This document shows positions 6,949-16,538 of a stretch of DNA of 64,000 nt, piece by piece. Numbering within the stretch: position 1 is the first letter of the stretch; every line of letters starts with the position of its first letter. The stretch comes from CAZWSC01 sp964636385 (lineage in GTDB: Bacteria; Eisenbacteria; RBG-16-71-46; CAIMUX01). The translations under genes and the position numbers were made by a program. Location of the stretch: the NCBI GenBank assembly GCA_964636385.1, contig CAZWSC010000004.1, positions 1-64,000 of the forward strand, written 5' to 3'. The notes below the pieces were generated by a model. It had not been told where the DNA came from, did not search any database, and saw only the letters and a list, made by a program, of their open reading frames with translations.

Positions 6949-8655
6949 ATGAAGTTCATTGTCTCCCAGATGACCGCCCTGACGCGCGGCGGCCGCCGGG
7001 AAAGAAATGTGCGGCTCCTGGCCCGGTTCCTGGTGCTGCTGGCCCTGGTTGTCACGATCTACAGCGTGCTCTTCCACTTCATCATGGAGTACGAGGGGAG
7101 ACACTTCTCCTGGATGACCGGGTTCTACTGGACGCTGACCGTGATGTCCACCCTCGGATTCGGCGACATCACGTTCACGAGCGACCTGGGGCGGGGTTTC
7201 TCCATACTGGTGCTGATGAGCGGCATTGTCTTCCTGCTCGTAATGCTGCCCTTCACCTTCATCCAGTTCTTCTACGCGCCGTGGCTTGAGATGCAGAACA
7301 GGGCGAGGGCGCCGCGCTCGCTCCCGAAGGGGATGCGGGGCCACGTGGTGCTGACCCACTTCAACAACGTTGCGGCCAACCTGATCGCGCGGCTGGACCA
7401 CATGGGCGTGACCAGCGTGGTCCTGGTGTCCGACCTGCCGCGCGCCCTCGAGCTCTTCGACAGGGGCTTCCGGGTCATGGTGGGTGACATCAACCATCCG
7501 GACACATACCGGAACCTGCGGGTGCACGAGGCCGCCACGGTGGTCGTACTGAACGACGACCTCACCAGCACGAACATCATCCACACCATCAGGGAGATCA
7601 GCGACACCGTGGTGACCGTCACGAACGCCGATCATGACGACTCACTCGATGTTCTGGAGCTTGCCGGCAGCACGCACGTCTTTCAGTTCCACAAGCTTCT
7701 CGGGCATGCGCTGGCGAGAAGGGTCCTGGGCGCAAGGCTGCACGCCAACGAGATAGGCAGGTTCGACGCGCTGGTGATCGCCGAAGCGCCCGCCATGGCG
7801 ACAACGCTTCCGGGGAAGACGCTGCTGGAGAGCAGGCTGCGGGAGCTCACGGGCGTCAACGTTGTCGGTCTCTGGGAACACGGCGAGTTCGTGCTGCCCA
7901 CTCCCCTCACCCGCATAGGATCAACCACCGTGCTTGTGCTGGCCGGGACCGAGGAGCAGCTGGATAGCTTCGAGGAGGCTGTTCGTCCACCCCGGCAGTC
8001 CGAGGCCATGAGCGGACCAGTGCTGATCCTCGGGGGCGGACGCGTGGGCCAGGCGGTGGCCGCGGCCCTTGAGCAGCGGGGAGTGGACTACCGCATGGTG
8101 GAGAAGCGGCCTGCGCTTGGCCGTGGCGATGAAAGGGTGATAACAGGCAGCGCCGCAGACCATGAGACCCTGATCGCGGCGGGTATCCAGCGCACGCCTT
8201 CGATCATCCTCACGACTCACGAGGACGATCTCAACGTATACCTCACGATCTACTGCCGCCGCCTGAGGCCCGACGCGCAGATCATCAGCCGGGCGAGTCT
8301 CAACCGGAACGTCAACACCCTGCACCGCGCCGGAGCCAATCTCGTCATGTCCTACAGCTCGATCACGACCGCAACCATCGTGAACCTGCTGCGCCCCGGA
8401 AGCCTGCTGATGCTGTCGGAGAGCCTGAACGTGTTCACAGCACGCGTCGATGGCCGGCTGAAGGACCGCTCGCTCGTGCAACTGCGTATGAGGGAGGAGA
8501 CGGGATGCAGCGTGATCGCAGTCAGGCGCGACGGAGCGATGACCGCCAACCCTGATCCTGCCGATCCTCTGCGGGAGGGTGATGAACTGGTTATCGTCGG
8601 CGATGCCGATGCCGGTGACCGCTTCCTGGGGCATTATCCATCGACACTGGCGTGA
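6949..8655 (+). CDS. two-TM potassium channel with tandem RCK domains
   Basis: 568 aa. TM1 (about 26-47), a pore loop with the selectivity filter STLGFGD (about 68-74) and TM2 (about 85-108) form the minimal K+ channel pore. Two cytoplasmic RCK (TrkA-N/C) units follow. The second has a proper nucleotide-binding loop (LILGGGRVGQAVA, about 353-365) and a C-terminal TrkA-C half ending VIVGDADAGDRFLG. The first RCK has lost the glycine motif (GHVVLTHFNNVAANL), so it may not bind nucleotide. The ATG at 6949 has AGGTGAGC upstream. It converges on a Kef/CPA2-type antiporter, suggesting a local K+/pH homeostasis pair. Inner membrane. Confidence 0.88.
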   Translation: MKFIVSQMTALTRGGRRERNVRLLARFLVLLALVVTIYSVLFHFIMEYEGRHFSWMTGFYWTLTVMSTLGFGDITFTSDLGRGFSILVLMSGIVFLLVMLPFTFIQFFYAPWLEMQNRARAPRSLPKGMRGHVVLTHFNNVAANLIARLDHMGVTSVVLVSDLPRALELFDRGFRVMVGDINHPDTYRNLRVHEAATVVVLNDDLTSTNIIHTIREISDTVVTVTNADHDDSLDVLELAGSTHVFQFHKLLGHALARRVLGARLHANEIGRFDALVIAEAPAMATTLPGKTLLESRLRELTGVNVVGLWEHGEFVLPTPLTRIGSTTVLVLAGTEEQLDSFEEAVRPPRQSEAMSGPVLILGGGRVGQAVAAALEQRGVDYRMVEKRPALGRGDERVITGSAADHETLIAAGIQRTPSIILTTHEDDLNVYLTIYCRRLRPDAQIISRASLNRNVNTLHRAGANLVMSYSSITTATIVNLLRPGSLLMLSESLNVFTARVDGRLKDRSLVQLRMREETGCSVIAVRRDGAMTANPDPADPLREGDELVIVGDADAGDRFLGHYPSTLA

Positions 8656-8676
8656 ATGACCGGCAGGGGAGTACCG

Positions 8677-10977
8677 TCATGGACGGCGGCCGGGAGCCGG
8701 GGCGCTTATCGAGCAGGCGCTGATCACGGCGGCATGGAGCCCGTCGATCGCGTCCTGCCTTCCTGCCACGATCAGCCTGTCGCCGCTCTCGAGTCTCGTC
8801 CCGGCGGTCATGGCGGTGATCCGCTCACTGCCCCTGTCTACTCCGATAACGGTCACACCGAAGTCGCGCCGGAAATGGAGCTCGCCGAGGCTCTTTCCGC
8901 TGAGGCCGCAGCCTTGGGGGATGTCGACGCGGGCGATCGTGAAGGAACCCGTTTCATCCTGTTCCCCGAACTCCCGCTTCGTGATGAAAGAGACGGCCCT
9001 GTTCAGACCCTCCGGCTCTCCCAGCAGCACGATGTGGTCCCCGGGGTACAGGGCGAACCCCGCCTCGGGGTCGAACTCGGTCTTCCCGGCGCGGCTGACA
9101 GCCAGGATCGTCACGCCGGTTTCCCGGCGCAGGGGTATCTCGCCGAGCGACTTGCCCGCCCAGATCGAGCCCGTTTCCAGGCGCACCTCCCGCAACGAGG
9201 CAGGCCAGTGGCTGTCGTCCGGGAGGATGTGCATGGCGGCGTTGATCGCATCGACTGCCTGATCCGCTGCATCCTCGTATGGGCGCAGCACAAGATCCGG
9301 CCCTATCGAAGCGTAGTGTTCCGCATCCGCCTCGGTGCGCGCGGCAAGCGCCAGCTTGCCAGGGTACTGCGCATTCCGCAGCAGGCTCACGAGGGTTGTC
9401 GTCGTCTGGCTGTCCGGAGTTGCGGTAAGCACCCAGCGTGTGTTGCGGATCGGTAGATGATCCAGAAGGTCGGGGTCCGCCATGTCGCCATACAGCACCG
9501 GTACGTTCTGTTCACGCCAGTAGCGCAGAATCTGCGGGTCGAAGTCAACGCCGACAACCTGCTGGCCGCGCCTGACAAGCCGGCGCACGATGCTGCCGCC
9601 GTAGTGGCCGAGGCCGAAGGCAAGAACATCCACGCGGGGAAGCGCGAACGCATCCTGCTCTGCCGGGTTCTCCTCGCTGTACGGTATGCGGCGCTCGAAG
9701 ATCGACAGCACAGGGGCGAGCTTCCTGTACAGGGGTCCTGAGTAGAGGATCATGTACGTCGACAGCCCGATCGTGATCAGCCCGACCAGCGTGACCAGGC
9801 CGACCGTGGCCTCGTCCACGTGGCCGAGCGTGTAGCCCAGTCCTATCAGGATCAGGGAGAACTCCGAGATCTGCGCGACGGTCAGCCCTGCCAGGAACCC
9901 CGTGCGCTTGCGGTACCCCATCCGCCCCATGATCAGCATCACGATCAGGGGGTTTCCGATCAGCACGAAGAGCGAGAAGAGCAGGGCGGGCAGGACCTCT
10001 CCCCCGAGCAGCGACAGGTTCAGCGTGCAGCCGAGATGGATGAAGAAGAAGAGCAGCAGGAAGTCGCGCAGGCTGACCAGGCGCGATCCTATGGCGTCAC
10101 GGAACGGAGTCGATGCTATCGAGATGCCGGCGATGAAGGCGCCGACCTCCTTGCTGAAGCCGAGCCGGTCGCCAAACGCCGCAAGGCTCACCGCCCAGGC
10201 GATCGCGAAGAGAACCAGCAGTTCCGGCACGCGGGCGAGGTGCTGCAGAAGCAGGGGCAGGACCCGTCGCATCAGGATCAGCACGCCGCCAATGAATGCG
10301 ATCCCGTACAGGATGGTGTTCCCGAACTTCCAGAGCAGTGTGCGCTCCCCGGCTGCGCCGGCGCCATAGGCCGAGAGGGCGATCATGGCCAGCACGACTG
10401 CCAGGTCCTGCACGATCAGGAATCCTATGGCGATCCGGCCGTGGAGGGAGTCGATCTCCTTTTTGTCCGACAGGAGCTTGACGATGATGATCGTGCTCGA
10501 AAAGGTGAGGGCTACAGCGACATAGATGGATGCCGCCAGATCCATCCCCAGGATCTGCGCAAGTGCGAAGCCGCCGATGGATGTGAAGATGACCTGGCCC
10601 AGACCGGTTGCGACCGCCACCCGGCCCATCGTGCGGATCATGGCCAGGTCCAGCTTCAGCCCCACGATGAAGAGCAGGATGCAGATCCCGATCTCGGCCA
10701 GCAGTTCCAGCGAGTGCGGATCTTTTATGAGGTTCAGCCCGAACGGACCGGCCAGGATCCCGACGGCGATGAAGGAGACGATGAGAGGCTGCTTGAGCTT
10801 GCTGCCGACGAAGCCTACAGCGGCCGCAAGGATCAGGACGAGGGCTGTCTGGACGAAGACAACCTGCGTATCCGAAGGAGCACCGTCGCCATGCATGCCC
10901 GCCACCGCACCGCCCGCGGATAGAACCATGAGCAATGCCAGGAGCGGTATCTGCGAGCACAGCATGGAGCGGAGCAA
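8677..10977 (-). CDS. CPA2/Kef-type cation:proton antiporter with TrkA domains
   Basis: About 766 aa. The N-terminal part (residues about 35-420) has the 12-13 hydrophobic helices of the monovalent cation:proton antiporter-2 family, with GPFGLNLI, GICILLFIVGLKLDL and GFSKEVGAFIAGI. A TrkA-N Rossmann domain (VDVLAFGLGHYGGSIVRRL) and two TrkA-C domains follow (SIWAGKSLGEIPLRRETGV and CGLSGKSLGELHFRRDFGV). Nucleotide or ligand binding to the TrkA part gates K+ or Na+ efflux in this family. The open frame reaches 11004; a TTG at 10977 is preferred because AAGGAGG lies just upstream, and the ATG at 10965 is also possible. Its stop is 21 bases from the stop of the convergent K+ channel gene. Confidence 0.88.
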   Translation of the reverse strand: MLRSMLCSQIPLLALLMVLSAGGAVAGMHGDGAPSDTQVVFVQTALVLILAAAVGFVGSKLKQPLIVSFIAVGILAGPFGLNLIKDPHSLELLAEIGICILLFIVGLKLDLAMIRTMGRVAVATGLGQVIFTSIGGFALAQILGMDLAASIYVAVALTFSSTIIIVKLLSDKKEIDSLHGRIAIGFLIVQDLAVVLAMIALSAYGAGAAGERTLLWKFGNTILYGIAFIGGVLILMRRVLPLLLQHLARVPELLVLFAIAWAVSLAAFGDRLGFSKEVGAFIAGISIASTPFRDAIGSRLVSLRDFLLLFFFIHLGCTLNLSLLGGEVLPALLFSLFVLIGNPLIVMLIMGRMGYRKRTGFLAGLTVAQISEFSLILIGLGYTLGHVDEATVGLVTLVGLITIGLSTYMILYSGPLYRKLAPVLSIFERRIPYSEENPAEQDAFALPRVDVLAFGLGHYGGSIVRRLVRRGQQVVGVDFDPQILRYWREQNVPVLYGDMADPDLLDHLPIRNTRWVLTATPDSQTTTTLVSLLRNAQYPGKLALAARTEADAEHYASIGPDLVLRPYEDAADQAVDAINAAMHILPDDSHWPASLREVRLETGSIWAGKSLGEIPLRRETGVTILAVSRAGKTEFDPEAGFALYPGDHIVLLGEPEGLNRAVSFITKREFGEQDETGSFTIARVDIPQGCGLSGKSLGELHFRRDFGVTVIGVDRGSERITAMTAGTRLESGDRLIVAGRQDAIDGLHAAVISACSISAPAPGRRP

Positions 10978-11117
10978 TCCGCCTCCTTCCCTGACCCGGA
11001 CCACCCGCGAATCCTCTACCGCTCAACCGGAAGGGCGCGTGGAAGATGCGGGCTGGGTGCCGAACAACGCAGCAAGGCCCGGCGCAGTCCCCCCTATGCC
11101 CCTGGTCAGCCGCGGTA

Positions 11118-12752
11118 TCAGACCCCCATCTCTTCGAGCTTCTTCGCCGCCATCTCGCGGAGCTTGTACTTCTGGATCTTCCCGCTCGCCGTCATGGGAT
11201 ACGCATCCACGAAGAACATGTACTTCGGAACCTTGAACCGGCTGATGTTCGCCTTGCAGAACTCCTGCAGTTCCTCGGCGGTGACGCTCATGCCCTCCTT
11301 GACCTGTATGAACGCACCGACCTCTTCGCCGTACCTGCTGCTGGGCACGCCGACTACCGCAACGTCCTTGATCGCCTCGTGGGTGTACAGGAACTCCTCG
11401 ATCTCGCGGGGATAGACGTTCTCGCCGCCGCGGATGATCATGTCGTCCACACGGCCGAGGATCTTCACGTAGCCGTCATCGTCCATCGTGGCGAGGTCCT
11501 TGGAGTGCAGCCATCCGTCGCGGATGGAGTTGTTCGTGGCCTCCTCCATCTTGTAGTAACCCTTCATGATGCAGTAGCCCCTGGCAACCAGCTCGCCGGG
11601 CGTGTCCCGGGGGAGTTCCTCGTCCGTCTCCGGATCGACGATCCTTACCTCGGTCTCGGGGAGCGCCTTGCCCACGGTCGTGGTGCGATGCTCCATGGTG
11701 TCGTCGGTATCAGTCTGCGTGAGAACCGGGCTGGTTTCGGTGAGCCCGTAGCATATGGTGACCTCCTTCGCGTGCATCCTCTCCTGGACCTGGCGCATGA
11801 CCTCCTCCGGGCAGGTGGCGCCGGCCATGATTCCAGTGCGGAGCGAGGACAGGTCGTACTTCCCGAAGTTCTCGTGACCGAGCTCGGCGATGAACATCGT
11901 GGGCACGCCGTTGATGGCGGTGCACTTCTCGGCCTCGACGGCCTGGAGGCACTTCTCGGCGTCGAAGATGTCGACCGGAACCATCGTCGCCCCGACCACG
12001 ACGCAGTTCAGCGTGGACAGCACGCACCCGAAGCAGTGGAAGAACGGGACCGGGATCAGGTAGCGGTCCTTGTGTGAAAGCTTCATACGCTCGCCGATGA
12101 GGGCGGCGTTGTTGACGATGTTGTGGTGGGTGAGCATCACCCCCTTGGGGAAGCCCGTCGTCCCGGACGTGTACTGCATGTTGATCACGTCGTGCACATC
12201 CTGGTCGCGGCAGCGCTCCTCGAGCTCGGCGTCGCTCATGCCCTCTCCAAGGGTCATGATGTCGTCGAACGAGAACATCCCCTCGTGCTTCTGCTCTCCG
12301 ATGAAGACCACGTTCTTCAGAAGGGGAAGCTTCCCGCACTCCAGCCTGCCCGGTTCCGAGCCCCTGAGTTCGGGGATGATCCTGTAGACCGTGTCGACGT
12401 AGTTGACGTCCTTGAAGCCTTCCACGAGGAACAGCGTGGTCGAGTCGGACTGCTTCAGGAGATACTCGAGTTCGTGGGCCTTGTAGTAGGTGTTGACCGT
12501 GACCAGCACAGAGCCGGAGTAGGCGGTCGCCCACTGGAGAATCAGCCATTCCGGAACGTTGTACGCCCACACCGCGACGTGGTCGCCCTTCTTCACGCCC
12601 AGCTTCATCAGGCCCTTGGCAAGCTGCCTGCACTTGCCCCGAAACTCCATGTAGGACCAGCGTATGCCCCTGTCCACGTAGACTACGGCATCGTTGTCGG
12701 GGTATCTCTCTGCCGACCTGTCAAGTACCTGACCGAGCGTTAGTTCCAGCAT
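11118..12752 (-). CDS. AMP-forming acyl-CoA synthetase (FadD-like)
   Basis: 544 aa, full length for the ANL superfamily. It has the phosphate loop YTSGTTGFPKG, the A5 motif CYGLTETSPV, the hinge and binding region GWLHSKDLATMDDDGYVKI followed by GRVDDMIIRGGENVYP, and the C-terminal catalytic lysine in TASGKIQKYKL. It activates a carboxylic acid to acyl-AMP and then acyl-CoA in the cytoplasm; chain length cannot be read from motifs. I chose the ATG at 12752 (GGAGAG 6 bases upstream) rather than the TTG six codons earlier. It follows the CoA-transferase/GNAT gene on the same strand with about 170 bases between, consistent with fatty or organic acid use. Confidence 0.9.
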   Translation of the reverse strand: MLELTLGQVLDRSAERYPDNDAVVYVDRGIRWSYMEFRGKCRQLAKGLMKLGVKKGDHVAVWAYNVPEWLILQWATAYSGSVLVTVNTYYKAHELEYLLKQSDSTTLFLVEGFKDVNYVDTVYRIIPELRGSEPGRLECGKLPLLKNVVFIGEQKHEGMFSFDDIMTLGEGMSDAELEERCRDQDVHDVINMQYTSGTTGFPKGVMLTHHNIVNNAALIGERMKLSHKDRYLIPVPFFHCFGCVLSTLNCVVVGATMVPVDIFDAEKCLQAVEAEKCTAINGVPTMFIAELGHENFGKYDLSSLRTGIMAGATCPEEVMRQVQERMHAKEVTICYGLTETSPVLTQTDTDDTMEHRTTTVGKALPETEVRIVDPETDEELPRDTPGELVARGYCIMKGYYKMEEATNNSIRDGWLHSKDLATMDDDGYVKILGRVDDMIIRGGENVYPREIEEFLYTHEAIKDVAVVGVPSSRYGEEVGAFIQVKEGMSVTAEELQEFCKANISRFKVPKYMFFVDAYPMTASGKIQKYKLREMAAKKLEEMGV

Positions 12753-12924
12753 CTGTTCTCTCCGGTTCAAGTTGTGGGATGGGGTAACCAGCCTGAGTGT
12801 CAGAAGATAAGGGCGGGATCAGGGCATGTCAAGCTCGAGCCCGGTCCGGCATGCTGCGGGTGTCCGGTGCATCACGGCGAAGCGGAGGCGGGGTGCCTGA
12901 CGGTCCGGAAGACGCGCCGTCCCC

Positions 12925-14832
12925 TCAGCCTGGCGTCACTTCCCGCATCTCCCCGAACGGCATGGTCAGGACGTAGCTCCCCTCCTCGATCGTCTTCTGA
13001 AGATTGGGGAACTGCTTGGTGAAAACCCGCAGCATGGGACGGTTCTCCACAAGGACCTCGGCGGTGAAGCCGTGCAGTCCGTCATTCTTCGCCAGAACGG
13101 TCAGGTATGAGAGAAGCTCCGTGCCGATGCCGGAGTTCTGGTAGTCGTCGCGAACCGCGAAGGCCACCTCGGCGGCATGCGAGGCGGGTTCCTTTATGTA
13201 CTGGCCCACCGCCACGACTCTCTCCTGCTTTGCGCCCCCCACGCAGGCCAGGATCACCATCTCCATGGTGTAGTCGATCACCGTGAACTCCTGGCGGAGT
13301 TGATGCGGAATGTCCATTCGCATCGACATGAAACGCCTGTACAGGCTTCTGTCGGAGAGGGAGTAGAAGAAGTCCTTGATCAGGGGCTCATCGCTGATCT
13401 TCACAGGCCGCAGCAGAATCGATACGTTCCGGGATGTAGTGCGCGTTGCCTCGATGTGTTCCGGATACTCCCCCTTCCTGCCGGGGATGAAGGCCTGATC
13501 TCTGTATATGAGGTGCCGCTTCTTGGCCTCCTCGATAAGCCATGGCCGGAACTTGGGATGTGCAATGGCGATCAGGTCCATGGCGCGCTCGCGGATGTTC
13601 TTGCCGTGTATGTACGCGATGCCGTACTCGGTGACCACGTACTGGATGTCGCCCCGGTTGAGAGTCACCCCGGCCCCCTCGTCAAGGAAGGGAACGATGC
13701 GCGACAGCTCCTCGTCCTTGGTCGCGGAGCGCAGGACCAGAATCGTCTTGCCGTTGGGGGCGTAGGTTGCCGACCGCATGAAGTCGGCGCTCCCCCCGAT
13801 GCCGCTGAAGAAAGTTTCGCCGATCGATTCCGCCGTCGCCTGGCCGGTCAGGTCCACCTGGAGCGCCGCGTTGATCGATGTCAGGTTTGCGATGCTCGAT
13901 ATGATCCCGGGGTGGTTTGTGTAGTCGATGGTCCTGAAAGCTATGCTCGGATTGTCATCGATGAACTCGTAGGTCTTGCTTGTGCCCATGCAGAAGGAGG
14001 CGATGGTCTTGCCCCGATCCCGGCTCTTCCTGGAGTTGTCGATCACACCGGTTCTGATCAGCTCCACCATGGAGTCGGAGAGCAGTTCGGAGTGCACACC
14101 GAGATTGTTCTTGTCCATGATGTTGGCCATGATGGCGTTGGGCATGCTCCCGTAGCCCACCTGTATCGTGTCCCCGTCCTGGATGATCCGCGCAACGTAC
14201 CTGCCTGCCTCGTGGGCGATCTCGTCGGGCACAACCGGCGCGAACTCGAGCAGATCCTCCTCGTGTTCGATCAGGTAGTCGATGCGGTCGATGTGCACGA
14301 AGGTGTCTCCGTGCACCCGGGGCATGCGCGGGTTCACCTGCGCAATGACGAGAGCCGCCTTCTCGAGGGCGACCTTGGTGATGTCGACGCTGATTCCGAG
14401 GCTGCAGTAGCCGCCACGGTCCGGGGGAGAGACCTGGATGAGCGCTACGTCGATCGGAATCCTACCGGATTCGATCAGCGGCGGAACCTTGGACAGGAAG
14501 ATCGGCGTGTAGTCCGCCAGACCGCGGTTCACGGCCGTTCTTGTGCTCTCACCGACGAAGAAGGAGTTGTGCCGGAAGTTGTACGTGAACCGTTCATCGG
14601 TGTACGGGGCAAGGCCCAGCGACCAGATCTGGAAGACCTCCGCCTCGGCAAACGCCTTGGGGTGCGACTCCACGTAACGCATCATGGCATTGACGAGATG
14701 CTGCGGTTCGCCGCACGCAGTACCGATGAAGATCCGGTCTCCCCGGCGTATGTTCCGGAAGATCTCGTTCTCGGAGGCAAACTTGCCCGGGTAGGCCTGC
14801 TTCCACTTTTCCATGTCTGTGTTCACAACCAT
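12925..14832 (-). CDS. acetyl-CoA hydrolase/CoA-transferase fused to GNAT domain
   Basis: 635 aa. Residues about 10-435 are an acetyl-CoA hydrolase/4-hydroxybutyrate CoA-transferase-type domain, with VGYGSMPNAIM, FFSGIGGSADFMR and YVVTEYGIAYIHGKNIRERA. Residues about 470-625 form a GNAT acetyltransferase with the acetyl-CoA loop VRDDYQNSGIGTELL and VLVENRPMLRVF. The two-domain fusion is a known architecture; joining CoA transfer to acetylation suggests acetyl-CoA-responsive control of itself or a partner (inference). The ATG at 14832 has GAGAGG very close upstream; a second ATG lies six codons in. It lies between the tryptophanase and acyl-CoA synthetase genes, all minus strand, in a region of amino-acid and organic-acid fermentation. 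Confidence 0.88.
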   Translation of the reverse strand: MVVNTDMEKWKQAYPGKFASENEIFRNIRRGDRIFIGTACGEPQHLVNAMMRYVESHPKAFAEAEVFQIWSLGLAPYTDERFTYNFRHNSFFVGESTRTAVNRGLADYTPIFLSKVPPLIESGRIPIDVALIQVSPPDRGGYCSLGISVDITKVALEKAALVIAQVNPRMPRVHGDTFVHIDRIDYLIEHEEDLLEFAPVVPDEIAHEAGRYVARIIQDGDTIQVGYGSMPNAIMANIMDKNNLGVHSELLSDSMVELIRTGVIDNSRKSRDRGKTIASFCMGTSKTYEFIDDNPSIAFRTIDYTNHPGIISSIANLTSINAALQVDLTGQATAESIGETFFSGIGGSADFMRSATYAPNGKTILVLRSATKDEELSRIVPFLDEGAGVTLNRGDIQYVVTEYGIAYIHGKNIRERAMDLIAIAHPKFRPWLIEEAKKRHLIYRDQAFIPGRKGEYPEHIEATRTTSRNVSILLRPVKISDEPLIKDFFYSLSDRSLYRRFMSMRMDIPHQLRQEFTVIDYTMEMVILACVGGAKQERVVAVGQYIKEPASHAAEVAFAVRDDYQNSGIGTELLSYLTVLAKNDGLHGFTAEVLVENRPMLRVFTKQFPNLQKTIEEGSYVLTMPFGEMREVTPG

Positions 14833-14891
14833 GACCTCTCAGCCGGACTGTTGGATGGACCCATGACGGGACTCAGGAAAGGGTTCGATGA

Positions 14892-16361
14892 TCAGGCGGG
14901 CTTCCCGGGAGGGAACACCCCGCCTGCGCCCTGAGAGGGAGCGAGTCGCGATCGGGCCGCCCTGGATGCAATCAGGCTTCCGCCGCCTGCGGGTCCAAGC
15001 CTGCACAGGAAGTGTCTAAGCGCGGGCGGCTGCCAGACGATCTTCAGGCCCCGCAGCCTCGGGCCGAGGTCGCGGACACGGGCGCACGAATCGGCGACAT
15101 AGTCGAGCTGAGTGTTGCTGTACACCCGCCTCGGTATTGCAAGTCTTACAAGCTCCATGGAGGGCGATACCGTCCTCCCGGTCTCGGGATCGGTATGCTC
15201 GAACATGAGGCTGCCGATTTCGCAGGCGCGGATCCCGGATTCGAGATACAGGGCGGCAGCGTAGCTTACGCCGGGGAACTCCCCCGGCGCAATGTGCGGC
15301 AGCATCGCCCTCGCATCGAGGTAGATGGCATGGCCTCCGGGCGGGCGCAGAAACGGCACCCCGTGCGTGTCGAGCTCCCGGCCGAGACGGGCAACCTGCC
15401 CGATCCGGTAGGTGAGGTACTCCTCATCCAGGACCTCGCGCAAGCCCTCGGCCACCGCTGCCAGGTCCCGGCCCGCCAGGCCGCCGTAGGTGGGAAAGCC
15501 CTCCTGGATGATCAGCCTGGCGGCGAGCTTCTGTGCAACACTCCCATCGTTCACGGCGACGAATCCGCCGATGTTGACCAGCGCGTCCTTCTTGGCGCTC
15601 ATGGTGCAGCCGTCTGCCTGGTCGAAAAGCTCGCGGGCGATCTTCTCGATGGTGCGGTCAGCCTGCCCGGGCTCCCGCTGCCTGATGAACCAGGCGTTCT
15701 CCGCAAAGCGTGCGCAATCGAAGAAGAGCGGTACTCCGCGCTCGCGGCACATGGCCGACACGGCACGCACATTTTCCAGGCTGACAGGCTGGCCGCCTCC
15801 ACTGTTGTTGGTGATTGTGAGCATCACGAACGGAATTCGATCCCCGTAGCGGTCGAAGGCGGAGGCGAGCTTCGCGAGGGACATGTTTCCCTTGAAGGGC
15901 GCCTCCAGCCCGGGATCCAGCCCTTCATCACAGACGCAGTCCAGCGCCACCGCACCACGGAACTCGACATTCGCCCTGGTGGTGTCGAAGTGGATGTTGT
16001 TCGGGACGACATGACGTTCGGTCACAAGCACCCCGAACAGCAGGTTCTCCGCCGCCCTCCCCTGGTGACAAGGGATCACATGCCGGTATCCTGTGATCCT
16101 GCGGATGGTGCTCTCGAAGTCGTCCCAGCTACGGCTCTGCGCGTAGGCCTCGTCGCCTGTCATCATGGCCGCCCACTGCCGGTCGCTCATCGCGGAGGTG
16201 CCGCTGTCCGTGAGCAGGTCTATGTATATGGCGGAGGAGGGTATCTTGAAGACGTTGTACTCGGCCTCTTCGAGAATGCGCTCCCGTTCCTCGCGGGGGA
16301 TGCGGCGAATGCGCTCGACAACCTTGGCCCGGTACGGTTCGATGTCGTGTTCGCGGTCCAT
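14892..16361 (-). CDS. tnaA: tryptophanase (tryptophan indole-lyase)
   Basis: 489 aa. PLP beta-eliminating lyase converting L-tryptophan to indole, pyruvate and ammonia. Seen are the PLP lysine K258 in MSAKKDALVNIGG, DCARFAEN (PLP ring contact) and EGFPTYGGLAGRD. The close relative tyrosine phenol-lyase differs at two specificity sites: here D126 in HFDTT and I382 in RACEIGS match tryptophanase, whereas the phenol-lyase has Thr and Arg. The ATG at 16361 has AGAGGAG 7 bases upstream; an in-frame extension before it is rejected. The family normally ends near RHFLCRL (about 455), so the last ~34 residues (Ala/Gly/Ser-rich) are an extra tail. No tnaC-like leader peptide or tnaB permease was recognised. 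Confidence 0.9.
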   Translation of the reverse strand: MDREHDIEPYRAKVVERIRRIPREERERILEEAEYNVFKIPSSAIYIDLLTDSGTSAMSDRQWAAMMTGDEAYAQSRSWDDFESTIRRITGYRHVIPCHQGRAAENLLFGVLVTERHVVPNNIHFDTTRANVEFRGAVALDCVCDEGLDPGLEAPFKGNMSLAKLASAFDRYGDRIPFVMLTITNNSGGGQPVSLENVRAVSAMCRERGVPLFFDCARFAENAWFIRQREPGQADRTIEKIARELFDQADGCTMSAKKDALVNIGGFVAVNDGSVAQKLAARLIIQEGFPTYGGLAGRDLAAVAEGLREVLDEEYLTYRIGQVARLGRELDTHGVPFLRPPGGHAIYLDARAMLPHIAPGEFPGVSYAAALYLESGIRACEIGSLMFEHTDPETGRTVSPSMELVRLAIPRRVYSNTQLDYVADSCARVRDLGPRLRGLKIVWQPPALRHFLCRLGPAGGGSLIASRAARSRLAPSQGAGGVFPPGKPA

Positions 16362-16538
16362 GGAGACTCCTCTGTAGAAGAAGAACCGGAGAGCGGCTCG
16401 CGTTCCGGCGGCGACGCACGCCCGGATCAAGCTATCACCCGGCACCGGCGCAGACAAGCCCTGCCGCGATGGTCTGCGTGGCCGGATGCCCGGATCAGTC
16501 CCATACCGGAAACGGCGCGCGCCGCAGCGGAACCCGGG

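Noticed and set aside
13177..14934. 585-codon plus-strand open frame
   Set aside because: Shadow of the CoA-transferase/GNAT gene, with no recognisable domain.
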